Shown here: in pieces, positions 52,210 through 60,525 of the stretch
How the letters are laid out: every line of letters starts with the position of its first letter
Numbering within the stretch: the first letter of the stretch is position 1
DNA from: Blautia sp. OF03-15BH
GTDB taxonomy: Bacteria; Bacillota; Clostridia; Lachnospirales; Lachnospiraceae
Assembly (NCBI RefSeq): GCF_003463065.1
Contig: NZ_QSCM01000001.1
Coordinates: 372,001 to 436,000 of the forward strand
Reading direction: 5' to 3'
DNA length: 64,000 nt
The notes under the pieces: generated by a model
What the model saw: only the letters and a program-made list of their open reading frames with translations
Databases searched by the model: none
What the model was told of the DNA's origin: nothing
Translations under genes and position numbers: made by a program

Positions 52210-52895
52210 TGCCTTACCTCCTGATTCCATATATACCCAAGACCTCTGATATTCTTTATATAGACCGGTGCAGCCGGATTGTCTTCGATTTTCTCACGGA
52301 GTCTTCTGATATTGACAGCGATTGTATTTTCATCCACAAAATCCCCTTCCAGATCAAACACATTTTCCAATATTTGTGTTTTTGAAAGAATCTGTTTCGG
52401 ATTCTGAAGAAAAAAAGTCAGCATTTTCAACTCCGTTTTTGTCAGACTGATTTCACGGCTCTTTATCAGGACTTTCATTTCTCCTGCGATAAATACGATA
52501 TCTCCCGAAATCATCTTTCCGGCTTCCGTTTTCTCCTGTCTGCGGCGGAAATGTGCTTCTATTTTCAAAAGAAGTACCGAAAGACTAAACGGCTTTGTAA
52601 TATAATCATCTGCCCCTGCTTCATATCCCATGACCTGATCCATCTCCTGATCTAGTGCTGTAAGACAAATAATGTATGTATTATAATTGCATCTCATCCA
52701 CCTTACAAATTCCAGTCCATTCCCATCCGGAAGATTCACATCACAAATGGTAACATCCACATTATTATCACTTGCAATTCTTTTCGCTTTTTTCACTGAT
52801 TCTGCTGAAAAAACCTCATATCCGGATTTTTTCAGCGAGAATGTAATTCCACGATTTAAATTTTCATCATCTTCAACCACGAGTATACCTGGCAT
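52206..52895 (-). CDS. OmpR/PhoB family response regulator
   Basis: 229 aa. Receiver domain (residues 1-115) with GILVVEDDENL, phospho-acceptor Asp in VTICDVNLPDGNG, and GADDYITKPFSL. A winged-helix DNA-binding domain follows (EISLTKTELKMLTFFLQNPK; NTIAVNIRRLREKIEDN; YIKNIRGLGYIW). AAGG lies about 10 nt before the ATG. First gene of the regulator-kinase operon; the probable target is the ABC exporter operon. Confidence 0.94.
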   Translation of the reverse strand: MPGILVVEDDENLNRGITFSLKKSGYEVFSAESVKKAKRIASDNNVDVTICDVNLPDGNGLEFVRWMRCNYNTYIICLTALDQEMDQVMGYEAGADDYITKPFSLSVLLLKIEAHFRRRQEKTEAGKMISGDIVFIAGEMKVLIKSREISLTKTELKMLTFFLQNPKQILSKTQILENVFDLEGDFVDENTIAVNIRRLREKIEDNPAAPVYIKNIRGLGYIWNQEVRQ

Positions 52896-52915
52896 AGCAT
52901 CTGCACCTTTCTTTA

Positions 52916-53164
52916 TTAACTATTCATCTTAAAATGCTTCAATGCCTCCACAATTGCACTCTCTTTATCTTCTGAACACTGCGGTTGTCTGCTATCTTCA
53001 TTTTTAGGTAAATTAGGACTTGGAACAAGTTCCAAGTCTGTCGCGGCAGTCGTCGAATTGCCCTGCAAGCAGTCCATTCTCCTCGTTGCAACGCGCAAAT
53101 TCTTTCCAACCTCAATTCTGCATTTTCTCTTTACCTGTGAGATATACAGATTGGAAACCTTCAT
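52916..53164 (-). pseudogene. Decayed C-terminal module of RlmD, with an 84-bp in-frame insertion
   Basis: 82 codons directly after rlmD. The outer parts, KVSNLYISQVKRKCRIEVGK and LPKNEDSRQPQCSEDKESAI plus VEALKHFKM, look like the C-terminal extension that I recall on RlmD-type methyltransferases of Clostridia. Here it is cut off by the rlmD stop at 53173 and lacks its first part. Between them, 53015-53098 adds 28 codons (LRVATRRMDCLQGNSTTAAT, then DLELVPSP), containing the stem CTTGGAAC/GTTCCAAG, which looks like a small inserted repeat. No ribosome binding site is seen, so it is probably not made. Confidence 0.6.
53015..53098 (-). repeat. 84-bp insertion with small palindrome
   Basis: Exactly 28 codons, open in frame, bounded by Asn codons on both sides. 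Contains CTTGGAACAAGTTCCAAG (53019-53036). I find no second copy in this window. Confidence 0.45.
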
Positions 53165-53172
53165 GCCGGCTT

Positions 53173-54528
53173 TTATTTCAGTTGGGACAAAAGAACAACC
53201 GTCTCCACATGATAAGTTGACGGAAAAAGATCAATACAGCAGCATTTTTCCACCTGATAACCGCTGCTTTGAAGTGTGACCAGGTCTCTTGCGAGGCTGG
53301 TAGGTTTACAGGAAATATATACCATACGTTCCACTCCGAAGCGGATGATTTTTTCAAGGGCTTTGGGATTGATACCGTCTCTGGGCGGATCCAGGACGAT
53401 GAGATCCGGAACTTCAGAAAGTTCATCAATGACCTTCAGCACATCTCCGGCATGAAAATCACAATTGTCCAGCTGATTCAGTCCCGCATTCACCTTTGCA
53501 GCCTCTACCGCTTCCTCTACGATCTCCACACCGACCACTTTTTTGGCCACAGGGGCCAGGATCTGTGCGATCGTACCGGTACCGCTGTAAAGATCATAGA
53601 TCACCTTATCTTTCGTTTCTCCCACATAGGCTCTGGCTGTCTCATAAAGCACCTCCGCCCCAAAGGAATTGGTCTGGAAGAAGGAAAACGGAGAAATCTT
53701 AAAACGAAGCCCCAGCAGTTCTTCATAGAGGAAATCCCGTCCCAAAAGAATGCGGCTCTCATCACACTGAACCACATCTGCCAGGCTGTCATTGATGATA
53801 TGAAGCACACCGACCAGAGAACCCTCCAGATCAAGAGCCTTGAGGTGTTCTGCCAGTTCCATCATATTTACCTGCGCCTGAGAACTCGTCACCACTGCTA
53901 CCAGGACTTCTCCCGTTTTTAAGCCTTTCCGGACAAGCAGATGACGCCAAAAGCCAGTATGACGAAGCTTATGATAATATGGAAAACCTGTTTTTGCCGC
54001 AAAATCCAATACTGTCGTAAGAATTTTCCGGAAATCCTCATCTACGATCTGGCACTGATCCACCGTTACGATATCATAAAAGCTTCCTCTTTTATGCATG
54101 CCAAGAGCCAGCGGTCCATCTTTATAAGCATCTCCAAAGGAAAACTCCATCTTGTTGCGGTATTCTTTTTCTCTTGGGCTTCCCTTGATCCCTTCAAAAT
54201 TCAGTTCCGGACATACCTCCCGCAGAAGGCGTTCCACCTCCATGCGCTTCATGGCAAGCTGCTGCTCATAAGGCAGATTCTGGTAAGTACAGCCTCCACA
54301 ATCCTGAAAATGCGGGCAAGCCGGTTCGATCTCTCCTGGTGCTTTCTCCAGCACTTCCAGAAGACGGCCTTCTCCACGCCCCGAACGGGCTTTTGTCACA
54401 GAAAAACGGATTTTCTGACCCGGAACTGCATTTTTTACGATCACCGGTGCACCTTCGATCTCCAGGATTCCTTTATTCGGGAAACGGACATCCTTTACAA
54501 CACCTTCTAAAATTTCACCTTTTTTCAT
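53173..54528 (-). CDS. rlmD: 23S rRNA (uracil-C5)-methyltransferase, RlmD/TrmA family
   Basis: 451 aa. N-terminal TRAM domain (KKGEILEGVVKDVRFPNKGI), then an iron-sulphur cluster site CPHFQDCGGCTYQ (residues about 70-82), the SAM-binding domain (VIYDLYSGTGTIAQILA, LIVLDPPRDGINP) and the catalytic VYISCKPTSLARDL near 415. AAAGG 7 nt before ATG 54528 sets the start; the longer frame runs through the terminator of the next gene. It methylates uridine in rRNA or tRNA; 23S U1939 is inferred by family. It ends where a C-terminal extension would normally continue (see 52916). Confidence 0.9.
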   Translation of the reverse strand: MKKGEILEGVVKDVRFPNKGILEIEGAPVIVKNAVPGQKIRFSVTKARSGRGEGRLLEVLEKAPGEIEPACPHFQDCGGCTYQNLPYEQQLAMKRMEVERLLREVCPELNFEGIKGSPREKEYRNKMEFSFGDAYKDGPLALGMHKRGSFYDIVTVDQCQIVDEDFRKILTTVLDFAAKTGFPYYHKLRHTGFWRHLLVRKGLKTGEVLVAVVTSSQAQVNMMELAEHLKALDLEGSLVGVLHIINDSLADVVQCDESRILLGRDFLYEELLGLRFKISPFSFFQTNSFGAEVLYETARAYVGETKDKVIYDLYSGTGTIAQILAPVAKKVVGVEIVEEAVEAAKVNAGLNQLDNCDFHAGDVLKVIDELSEVPDLIVLDPPRDGINPKALEKIIRFGVERMVYISCKPTSLARDLVTLQSSGYQVEKCCCIDLFPSTYHVETVVLLSQLK

Positions 54529-54548
54529 CTGTTTACCTTTCTCTTTCA

Positions 54549-54591
54549 TAAAAAAGGCAGGTGCCTGTCTGACAGACATCTGCCTTTTTTT
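54549..54591 (-). terminator. Intrinsic terminator after the acidic membrane protein gene
   Basis: AAAAAAGGCAGGTGCCTGTC pairs with GACAGACATCTGCCTTTTTTT, giving a G+C-rich stem with A- and T-runs, so it can act in both directions. It separates the gene at 54606 from rlmD. Confidence 0.85.
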
Positions 54592-54605
54592 CTCTTTTCC
54601 GGATA

Positions 54606-54881
54606 TTATTCTTCCTCAGAAGCTTCCTCGTCCTTCTCTTCAGACTTCTTGTCTTCTTCTTCGTCATCGAAATAGTCATCGAAATCATCATCAAAATCGT
54701 CATCGAAATCTTCCAGATAATCCGGAGTAAAATAACGATATACTGCATATGCAATGGCTGCTACGGCTGCCACGGCACCGATCACTGCCAGGATCCAGAG
54801 AACCACGTTCTTTGGCTTCTCTTCTTCTTTCTTCTGAAGACTGTTTAATAATTCTTCTAATCTGCTGTTCATATTCGCCAC
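54606..54881 (-). CDS. Small membrane protein with acidic tail
   Basis: 91 aa. Residues 1-22 are polar (MNSRLEELLNSLQKKEEEK), 24-48 form one helix (NVVLWILAVIGAVAAVAAIA), and the last 40 are nearly all acidic, including EDFDDDFDDDFDDYFDD, a DDF repeat. No family is recognised. It lies between pcrA and rlmD in the same direction, ended by its own terminator. The tail could bind cations or a basic partner; that is a guess. Confidence 0.8.
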   Translation of the reverse strand: MANMNSRLEELLNSLQKKEEEKPKNVVLWILAVIGAVAAVAAIAYAVYRYFTPDYLEDFDDDFDDDFDDYFDDEEEDKKSEEKDEEASEEE

Positions 54882-54983
54882 GTCCTTTCGCTCCTTTTCA
54901 CAGACATAATGGAAAACTCCACTGCCGCTTTTACTCTCACGAGTAGTATATCACTTTTCGACTGATAATACTATAACGTTTTT

Positions 54984-57200
54984 CTAAATTTTCTTCAGTT
55001 TTGCAAAACCGGCAAACATTTTTTTCACACCGTATTTGTCAAAATTTACCGTTACTTCAAAGTCTCTGCCGCCGTCTGTGATCGCTTCCACGATCCCCAC
55101 ACCGAATTTAATGTGTTTTACGCTGTCCCCTACCGTATAGTCCAGGCTTCCTGCCTTTTCTACCTTGAACTGTTTCGGATCCAGTGCCTTGCTCTTGAAA
55201 GCATTTTTTGCATCTTGATAAGCCATTTTCCTCTTAGTCGGCTGATTTACCTCTGTCTTCGGCTTTGCCGGCTGACCGATGCTCAGATACTCATCCGGGA
55301 TTTCCTTGATAAAACGGGACATCCGGTTATACTGAATCTCACCTCTGGCCATTCGCTGGCGGGCACAGGTCAGGGTCAGCTGCTTCATTGCACGGGTGAT
55401 CCCCACATAGCAAAGACGACGTTCCTCTTCCAGATCGGAAGGGTCTTCGGAAGAAACGGTCATATAACTCGGGAAAATACCATCTTCCATACCGGCCATA
55501 TAAACATTTGGAAATTCCAGCCCCTTGGCACTGTGAAGCGTCATCAGAGTTACGTGATCGTCACTATCATCCATGGAATCAATATCTGCCACCAGAGCCA
55601 CATCAGCCAGGAATCCACTTAAAGTGGGATTCTCTGTATTTTCCTCATAGGCAGCCACTTTGGAGATCAACTCATCAATATTTTCCAGACGGGACAAGGC
55701 TTCATCCGTTGCTTCTGCGCGAAGTTCCCGCATATAACCGGTTTCTTCAATAATCTCTTCCAGGAGTTCTTTTACAGAAACGTGTTCCACCTTACTCTTT
55801 AAGGTCTGGATAAAGGTCACAAAGGGTTCTACCTTCATATAGCTCCTTCCAAGAGAAGGGATCGCGGAAGCACCTTTCAATGCCTCATAAAAACTGATTC
55901 CATGTTCTCCCGCATATTCCTGCACCCGGTTCAGAGTCGTTGCTCCGATTCCGCGTTTGGGAACATTGATGATACGCCGTACCGCCAGGTCATCTCTTGC
56001 ATTATCCACAGTTTTCAGATATGCCAGAAGATCCTTGATCTCTTTTCTGGCATAGAAATTGACGCCGCCGATGATCCGGTAGGGAATGCTAGCCATGAGC
56101 AGTTTTTCCTCAAACATACGGGACTGAGCGTTCGTCCGGTACAGGATCGCACAGTCTTTATAATGAAATTCCCCGGTCGAGATCCGCTTTTCAATGTTTC
56201 TTACCACATAATCCGCTTCCTCGTAACCGGTAGTAAACTGGCGGAGCTTGATGGGTGTACCCTCCGGATTATCCGTCCAGAGACTCTTGACCTTCCGGCT
56301 CTGGTTATTCTTGATCACGGCATTGGCCACATTCAGGATGTTCTGGGTGGAGCGGTAATTCTGCTCCAGTTTTACGGTATAAGCTCCCGGGAAAACATGT
56401 TCAAAATTCAGGATATTTGCGATATTGGCCCCGCGGAATTTATAGATAGACTGATCGTCGTCTCCTACCACGCAAAGATTTTTATATTTGGAAGCCAGAA
56501 GGCTCACCAGCATAAACTGTGCGGTATTGGTATCCTGATACTCATCTACCATGATATAACGCAGACGTTCCTGATATCCCTCCAGGACATCCGGATGATT
56601 TTTGAAAAGTTCTACTGTCAGACAGATCAGATCATCAAAATCCACGGCATTGTTATGTCTTAATACCTTCTGATATTCCTTATAAATAGCAGCGATCCGT
56701 TCTCCGTTCATATCCCCGCGGTGATCCAGTTCGTACTGCTCCGGCCCGATGAGTTCATCCTTTGCCTTGGAAATGGCTGCCAGAAGTGCTTTTTCTTTGT
56801 ATGTCTTTGTATCCACACACAGACGCTTGCAAACGTCTTTCATCACACTCTTCTGATCATCTGCATCATAGATCACAAAATTAGTGTCATAGCCCAGACG
56901 GTCAATGTAACGCCTGAGGATCCGTACACAGGAGGAATGGAACGTGGATACCCAGATGCTCTCCGAACCAAAACCAACCAGCTTATCCACTCGTTCGCGC
57001 ATCTCTCCCGCCGCTTTATTGGTGAAAGTGATCGCCATGATATTCCATGGATTTACGCCTTTCTCTTCAATCAGATATGCGATCCTGTGCGTCAGCACTC
57101 TTGTCTTTCCTGAACCGGCTCCTGCCAGAATAAGCACCGGTCCTTCCGTGTGCAGTACAGCATCTTTCTGCTGTTCATTTAATGTATCGTAGATACTCAT
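54984..57200 (-). CDS. pcrA: ATP-dependent DNA helicase PcrA
   Basis: 738 aa UvrD/Rep-type 3'-5' helicase for repair and replication restart. Motifs are complete: Walker A LAGAGSGKTRVL, ITFTNKAAGEMRERV, Walker B VDEYQDTN, GDDDQSIYKFRGA, QNYRSTQNIL, VTLMTLHSAKGLEFPNV and CYVGITRAM. The C-terminal Tudor-like domain (VGDSVKHIKFGVGIVEAITD) that contacts RNA polymerase is present. ATG 57200 has AGAGGAAG at a good distance; the TTG at 57218 lies within that site. The promoter is at 57269-57297. Confidence 0.95.
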   Translation of the reverse strand: MSIYDTLNEQQKDAVLHTEGPVLILAGAGSGKTRVLTHRIAYLIEEKGVNPWNIMAITFTNKAAGEMRERVDKLVGFGSESIWVSTFHSSCVRILRRYIDRLGYDTNFVIYDADDQKSVMKDVCKRLCVDTKTYKEKALLAAISKAKDELIGPEQYELDHRGDMNGERIAAIYKEYQKVLRHNNAVDFDDLICLTVELFKNHPDVLEGYQERLRYIMVDEYQDTNTAQFMLVSLLASKYKNLCVVGDDDQSIYKFRGANIANILNFEHVFPGAYTVKLEQNYRSTQNILNVANAVIKNNQSRKVKSLWTDNPEGTPIKLRQFTTGYEEADYVVRNIEKRISTGEFHYKDCAILYRTNAQSRMFEEKLLMASIPYRIIGGVNFYARKEIKDLLAYLKTVDNARDDLAVRRIINVPKRGIGATTLNRVQEYAGEHGISFYEALKGASAIPSLGRSYMKVEPFVTFIQTLKSKVEHVSVKELLEEIIEETGYMRELRAEATDEALSRLENIDELISKVAAYEENTENPTLSGFLADVALVADIDSMDDSDDHVTLMTLHSAKGLEFPNVYMAGMEDGIFPSYMTVSSEDPSDLEEERRLCYVGITRAMKQLTLTCARQRMARGEIQYNRMSRFIKEIPDEYLSIGQPAKPKTEVNQPTKRKMAYQDAKNAFKSKALDPKQFKVEKAGSLDYTVGDSVKHIKFGVGIVEAITDGGRDFEVTVNFDKYGVKKMFAGFAKLKKI

Positions 57201-57268
57201 GTATTCTTCCTCTCTCAATTATCCTAACTCCGTACCTCTTTCTGGCCGGAGCTTTTTTGCCAGCGTTT

Positions 57269-57297
57269 ATTATATCGCAAAACTGCCGTTCTGTCAT
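57269..57297 (-). promoter_or_regulatory. pcrA promoter
   Basis: ATGACA (57297-57292), a 17-bp spacer and perfect TATAAT (57274-57269) on the minus strand; the leader is about 60 nt. Confidence 0.7.
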
Positions 57298-57326
57298 CCA
57301 CCTTCCAACAAAACTCAAAAAAACTC

Positions 57327-57355
57327 TTGACATCTGGTTTTAAAAACCAGATAAT
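57327..57355 (+). promoter_or_regulatory. DUF1836 gene promoter whose spacer is an inverted repeat
   Basis: TTGACA (57327-57332), a 17-bp spacer and GATAAT (57350-57355). A perfect inverted repeat, ATCTGGTTTT and AAAACCAGAT around one base (57332-57352), fills the whole spacer and touches both boxes. A protein bound here would block RNA polymerase, most simply the DUF1836 product itself. Confidence 0.75.
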
Positions 57356-57388
57356 GGGTTTATGAAAAAGAAATCCGAGGTGAATTCT

Positions 57389-57976
57389 ATGACAGTCGAT
57401 ACATCTGACATGCTGAAAAGCATTTTTGATACTTTTTCCGGTCTGGATTATATCCGTCCGGAGGATATCCCGAATATTGATCTCTATATGGATCAGGTGA
57501 CCACGTTTATGGAAGAGCACCTGAAAAAGACCAGGCGCCATCCTGGAGACAAGATCCTGACCAAAACCATGATCAATAATTATGCGAAAAATGATCTGCT
57601 CCCACCGCCCACCAAAAAGAAATATTCCCGTGAGCATATGCTGGTCCTGATCTTCATTTACTACTTCAAAAATCTTCTTTCCATTACCGATATCCAGGCA
57701 CTCTTAAAACCGCTGACGGAAAAGTATTTTAAAAATGACAAAGATTTCGGCATGGAAGAAGTCTATAAAGAGGTTTTCAGCCTGGAAAAGGGTGAGCTTG
57801 AGAAGCTTCAGAAGGATATGGAAGAAAAATATGCCGTCTCCAAAGAGACCTTCAAAGGTGCACCGGAAGAAGACCGGGAATTTCTCCAGCTTTTCTCCTT
57901 CATCTGTATCCTTGCTTTTGATACTTACATGAAGAAAACACTCATCGAAAAACTTGTTGATTCTCTGAATTCCTGA
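57389..57976 (+). CDS. DUF1836 domain-containing protein (probable DNA-binding regulator)
   Basis: 195 aa. GDKILTKTMINNYAKNDLLP then PPTKKKYSREHMLVLIFIYY (residues about 53-92) is the MerR-like helix-turn-helix part of DUF1836, followed by helices (LLSITDIQALLKPLTEKYF). GAGGTGA 5 nt before ATG 57389 sets the start; the ATG at 57362 would lie at the transcription start. With an inverted repeat covering its promoter, autoregulation is likely. It is monocistronic and ended by the terminator at 57981. Confidence 0.85.
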   Translation: MTVDTSDMLKSIFDTFSGLDYIRPEDIPNIDLYMDQVTTFMEEHLKKTRRHPGDKILTKTMINNYAKNDLLPPPTKKKYSREHMLVLIFIYYFKNLLSITDIQALLKPLTEKYFKNDKDFGMEEVYKEVFSLEKGELEKLQKDMEEKYAVSKETFKGAPEEDREFLQLFSFICILAFDTYMKKTLIEKLVDSLNS

Positions 57977-57980
57977 CGTA

Positions 57981-58025
57981 AAACTCCCTGACTCCTATGA
58001 TGGTCATAGGAAGATCAGGGAGTTT
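57981..58025. terminator. Bidirectional terminator between DUF1836 and MBL-fold genes
   Basis: AAACTCCCTGA pairs with TCAGGGAGTTT, with an inner CCTATG/CATAGG stem. On the minus strand it is followed by TTTTACG. It lies between two convergent genes. Confidence 0.85.
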
Positions 58026-58030
58026 CTGAT

Positions 58031-58834
58031 TCAGTCCAGCTTCCACTCTTCCAGATCTTTCGGCACATATAAATTTCCGCTGTAGTATTGTCTGCCTTCT
58101 TCCAGATAAAGTTTTTTGCGTTCTGTGATATTCCGGTCCTCCGTATGATATAGCAGAAGATTTTCCACTCCGAGGCTTTCTGCCAGTTCACAGGCATCTT
58201 TTACGGTAGAATGATGTTTTTCATAGGGTTTGAAAATATCTGCCTGCGAATAGAGACAGAAGGCTTCATGAAAAAGCCAGGTGCTGTTTCGTGCGTATTT
58301 CTCCTCACATTCGTTGTAGGGCTCATCTCCGCAGCAGGTCAGTTTCTTCCCTCCGCTCAGTTCCATAGAAAAACCGAACTGTTTGGCCTTGGTAGAATGA
58401 ATATCAAAAAAAGTCACTTTTTTCCCCAGGATTTCTTTTGACTCTCCGTCCTGAACGGTGACAAGATGCAGACGTTTGTCAAGAAATGCGGCTTCTTTTT
58501 TCTGCAGCAGGTTTTCTGCCATGCTGCGCAGAAGACCGATCACTTCCTCATGGGCATAGATCACCGCATCCCCTTCATACTGACCACGGCTGATGTTCTG
58601 ACAGATCATACGGATCATCCAGACGATTCCCATGATATGATCCAGATGTTTATGTGTGACAAAGATGTTCCTTATCTGCTTCCAGTCGATCGCTGCATGC
58701 TTCAGCTGATGCAGAATCCCGTTGCCTCCACCACCATCTACCATAAAATATCCGTCATTTTCACTGAGCACAAAGCAGGTATTGTAACACTCCGTCACTG
58801 CTGCATTTCCTGTTCCAAGTATTGTCAGCTTCAT
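58031..58834 (-). CDS. MBL-fold metallo-hydrolase (RNase Z-like)
   Basis: 267 aa cytosolic hydrolase. MKLTILGTGNAAVTECYNTC opens the fold; VTHKHLDHIMG (residues about 61-71) is the HxHxDH metal site. Later metal ligands lie in LTCCGDEP, STWLFHEAFC and KHHSTVKDACELAESLGVEN, ending LLYHTED. This layout fits the ribonuclease Z/arylsulfatase-like branch, but the RNase Z exosite arm is not evident, so the substrate is open. GGAGG before ATG 58834 sets the start; the longer frame is a leader. Confidence 0.85.
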   Translation of the reverse strand: MKLTILGTGNAAVTECYNTCFVLSENDGYFMVDGGGGNGILHQLKHAAIDWKQIRNIFVTHKHLDHIMGIVWMIRMICQNISRGQYEGDAVIYAHEEVIGLLRSMAENLLQKKEAAFLDKRLHLVTVQDGESKEILGKKVTFFDIHSTKAKQFGFSMELSGGKKLTCCGDEPYNECEEKYARNSTWLFHEAFCLYSQADIFKPYEKHHSTVKDACELAESLGVENLLLYHTEDRNITERKKLYLEEGRQYYSGNLYVPKDLEEWKLD

Positions 58835-58885
58835 CTCTTTTCCTCCGTTACCTATAAAAATTCCGTCTTGCGTCAACCGGTCTTA

Positions 58886-59251
58886 TCACACAATTTTATA
58901 CCCTTCCGCATCCAGAAGTTCAAGCGCTTTTTCATAATTTTCTTTTTTTATCAGTATGTAGTCCGTATGAAAAGTAGAAACAACACGCATGCTGATCTTG
59001 TTTTCTGTCAGGATTTCCACGATTTCAGAAAGAATGCCAACCATGGAAAAATCCAGGATTCCCTGAATGCAGCAGACCTTCCAGCCGTCATCCCGCTCCA
59101 ATGTATTGGATGGCACGTCTGACGTAAAGCATACCAGTGAGTTTTCTTCATCCGTTTTTCCCGTAAAGCAGTATTCTGTCTCTGCATTTACTTCGGAATA
59201 ATCTGCCACTTTGCAGACTGAAAAATCATACTCTATTTTTTTGATTTTCAT
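58886..59251 (-). CDS. ACT domain-containing protein
   Basis: 121 aa small ligand-binding protein with two beta-alpha-beta halves: FSVCKVADYSEVNAETEYCF and GILDFSMVGILSEIVEILTE (residues about 66-85), then ISMRVVSTFHTDYILIKKEN. The G-x-x-x-x-SMVGILSEI stretch is typical of ACT folds that bind amino acids. AAGGAG precedes a TTG at 59257 by 5 nt and the ATG at 59251 by 11, so either start is possible. It lies 51 bp before the MBL-fold gene in the same direction and may be cotranscribed. Confidence 0.82.
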   Translation of the reverse strand: MKIKKIEYDFSVCKVADYSEVNAETEYCFTGKTDEENSLVCFTSDVPSNTLERDDGWKVCCIQGILDFSMVGILSEIVEILTENKISMRVVSTFHTDYILIKKENYEKALELLDAEGYKIV

Positions 59252-59398
59252 GATCAAGATCTCTCCTTTTGTTTTTACAGCATTTTTAGCATCATTATAA
59301 TTTTATTCCCTCTGAATACCGCCTGTCAATCCCTTCCATTCTTCACCTTTTTCTCTCTGTCTGCATACTCTGACAGTATCAAGATCAGGGAGGTTTTT

Positions 59399-60400
59399 AT
59401 GAAAAAAAGCTGGAAAAAAATTGCTGCTGCTCTTCTTGCCGCAGCCATGCTTCTCACCAGTGGCTGTGGAAAAAAAGAAAACACGGAGGAGGCTGCCAGA
59501 GTCACATTAAACGAGGTAGCCCACTCCATTTTTTATGCACCGCAATATGCAGCCATTGAATTGGGATATTTTAAAGAAGAGGGCATAGATCTCACTCTCG
59601 TTACGGGCTTTGGAGCCGACAAAACGTTAACTGCCGTGGTGTCCGGTGAAGCCGATATCGGCTTTATGGGAAGTGAAGCTTCCATCTATGCCTACAGCCA
59701 GGGGGCTTCCGATTACGTCATTAATTTCGCACAGCTGACTCAGCGGGCCGGTAATTTTCTCGTTGCCCGCGAAGAAATGCCTGCTTTTACCTGGGATGAT
59801 CTGAAAGGAAAGAAGGTACTTGGTGGACGAAAGGGCGGCATGCCGGAAATGGTGTTTGAGTATATTCTCAAACAAAAAAATCTGGATCCGGAAAAAGATC
59901 TTTCCATTGATCAGAGCATCGATTTTGGATCCACAGCTGCTGCTTTTTCCGGCGGGGCAGGTGATTTTACGGTAGAATTCGAACCGGGTGCCACTTCTCT
60001 CGAAAAAGAAGGAAAAGGCTATGTGGTGGCTTCTCTCGGTGTGGAATCCGGCTACATCCCCTACACTGCCTATTGTGCCCGTGAAAGTTACCTGAAAGAG
60101 CAGGAAGAAACCGTTCAGCATTTTGTCAACGCCCTGAAAAAAGGAATGGTCTATGTAAATACCCACACACCGGAGGAAATTGCAAAAACCATTCAACCCC
60201 AGTTTCAGGAAACAGAACTGGATGTGATCACCCGCATCGTCAGACGTTATGCAGAACAGGATACCTGGAAAAGTGATCTGAATTTTGAAAAGGAAAGCTT
60301 TGAGCTTCTTCAGGAGCTTTTGCTCGATGCCGGTGAGCTGAAAGAAAAGGTTCCCTATGAAAAACTGGTAACCACAAAATATACAGAAAAACAGAAATAA
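59399..60400 (+). CDS. NMT1/THI5-like ABC substrate-binding lipoprotein
   Basis: 333 aa. The signal peptide ends in lipobox LLTSGC. The mature part begins TLNEVAHSIFYAPQYAAIEL and includes GYFKEEGIDLTLVTGFGADK, VSGEADIGFMGSEA and DDLKGKKVLGGRKGGMPEMV, the pattern of binding proteins for sulfonates, nitrate, pyrimidines or thiamine precursors. GGGAGG lies before the ATG. No permease or ATPase gene is in the window beside it, which is unusual. No thiamine riboswitch is seen upstream, so the substrate is open. Confidence 0.9.
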   Translation: MKKSWKKIAAALLAAAMLLTSGCGKKENTEEAARVTLNEVAHSIFYAPQYAAIELGYFKEEGIDLTLVTGFGADKTLTAVVSGEADIGFMGSEASIYAYSQGASDYVINFAQLTQRAGNFLVAREEMPAFTWDDLKGKKVLGGRKGGMPEMVFEYILKQKNLDPEKDLSIDQSIDFGSTAAAFSGGAGDFTVEFEPGATSLEKEGKGYVVASLGVESGYIPYTAYCARESYLKEQEETVQHFVNALKKGMVYVNTHTPEEIAKTIQPQFQETELDVITRIVRRYAEQDTWKSDLNFEKESFELLQELLLDAGELKEKVPYEKLVTTKYTEKQK

Positions 60401-60413
60401 TGACTGACAGAAC

Positions 60414-60442
60414 TTTACTTTTTCTCCTATTTTGTTTATAAT
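60414..60442 (+). promoter_or_regulatory. Promoter of the PHP-domain gene
   Basis: TTTACT (60414-60419), 17-bp spacer, perfect TATAAT (60437-60442). Confidence 0.55.
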
Positions 60443-60525
60443 GGCTTTACAGAAACAAGGTTCCTGATGGGGTATTGATCACTGACTCATTGCCCACAGG
60501 ATCAAAAAGAGAAGGTATGAAACTT

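Noticed and set aside
59258..59398. Thiamine (TPP) riboswitch before the NMT1-type binding protein
   Set aside because: The conserved CUGAGA and related segments are not present in this short region.
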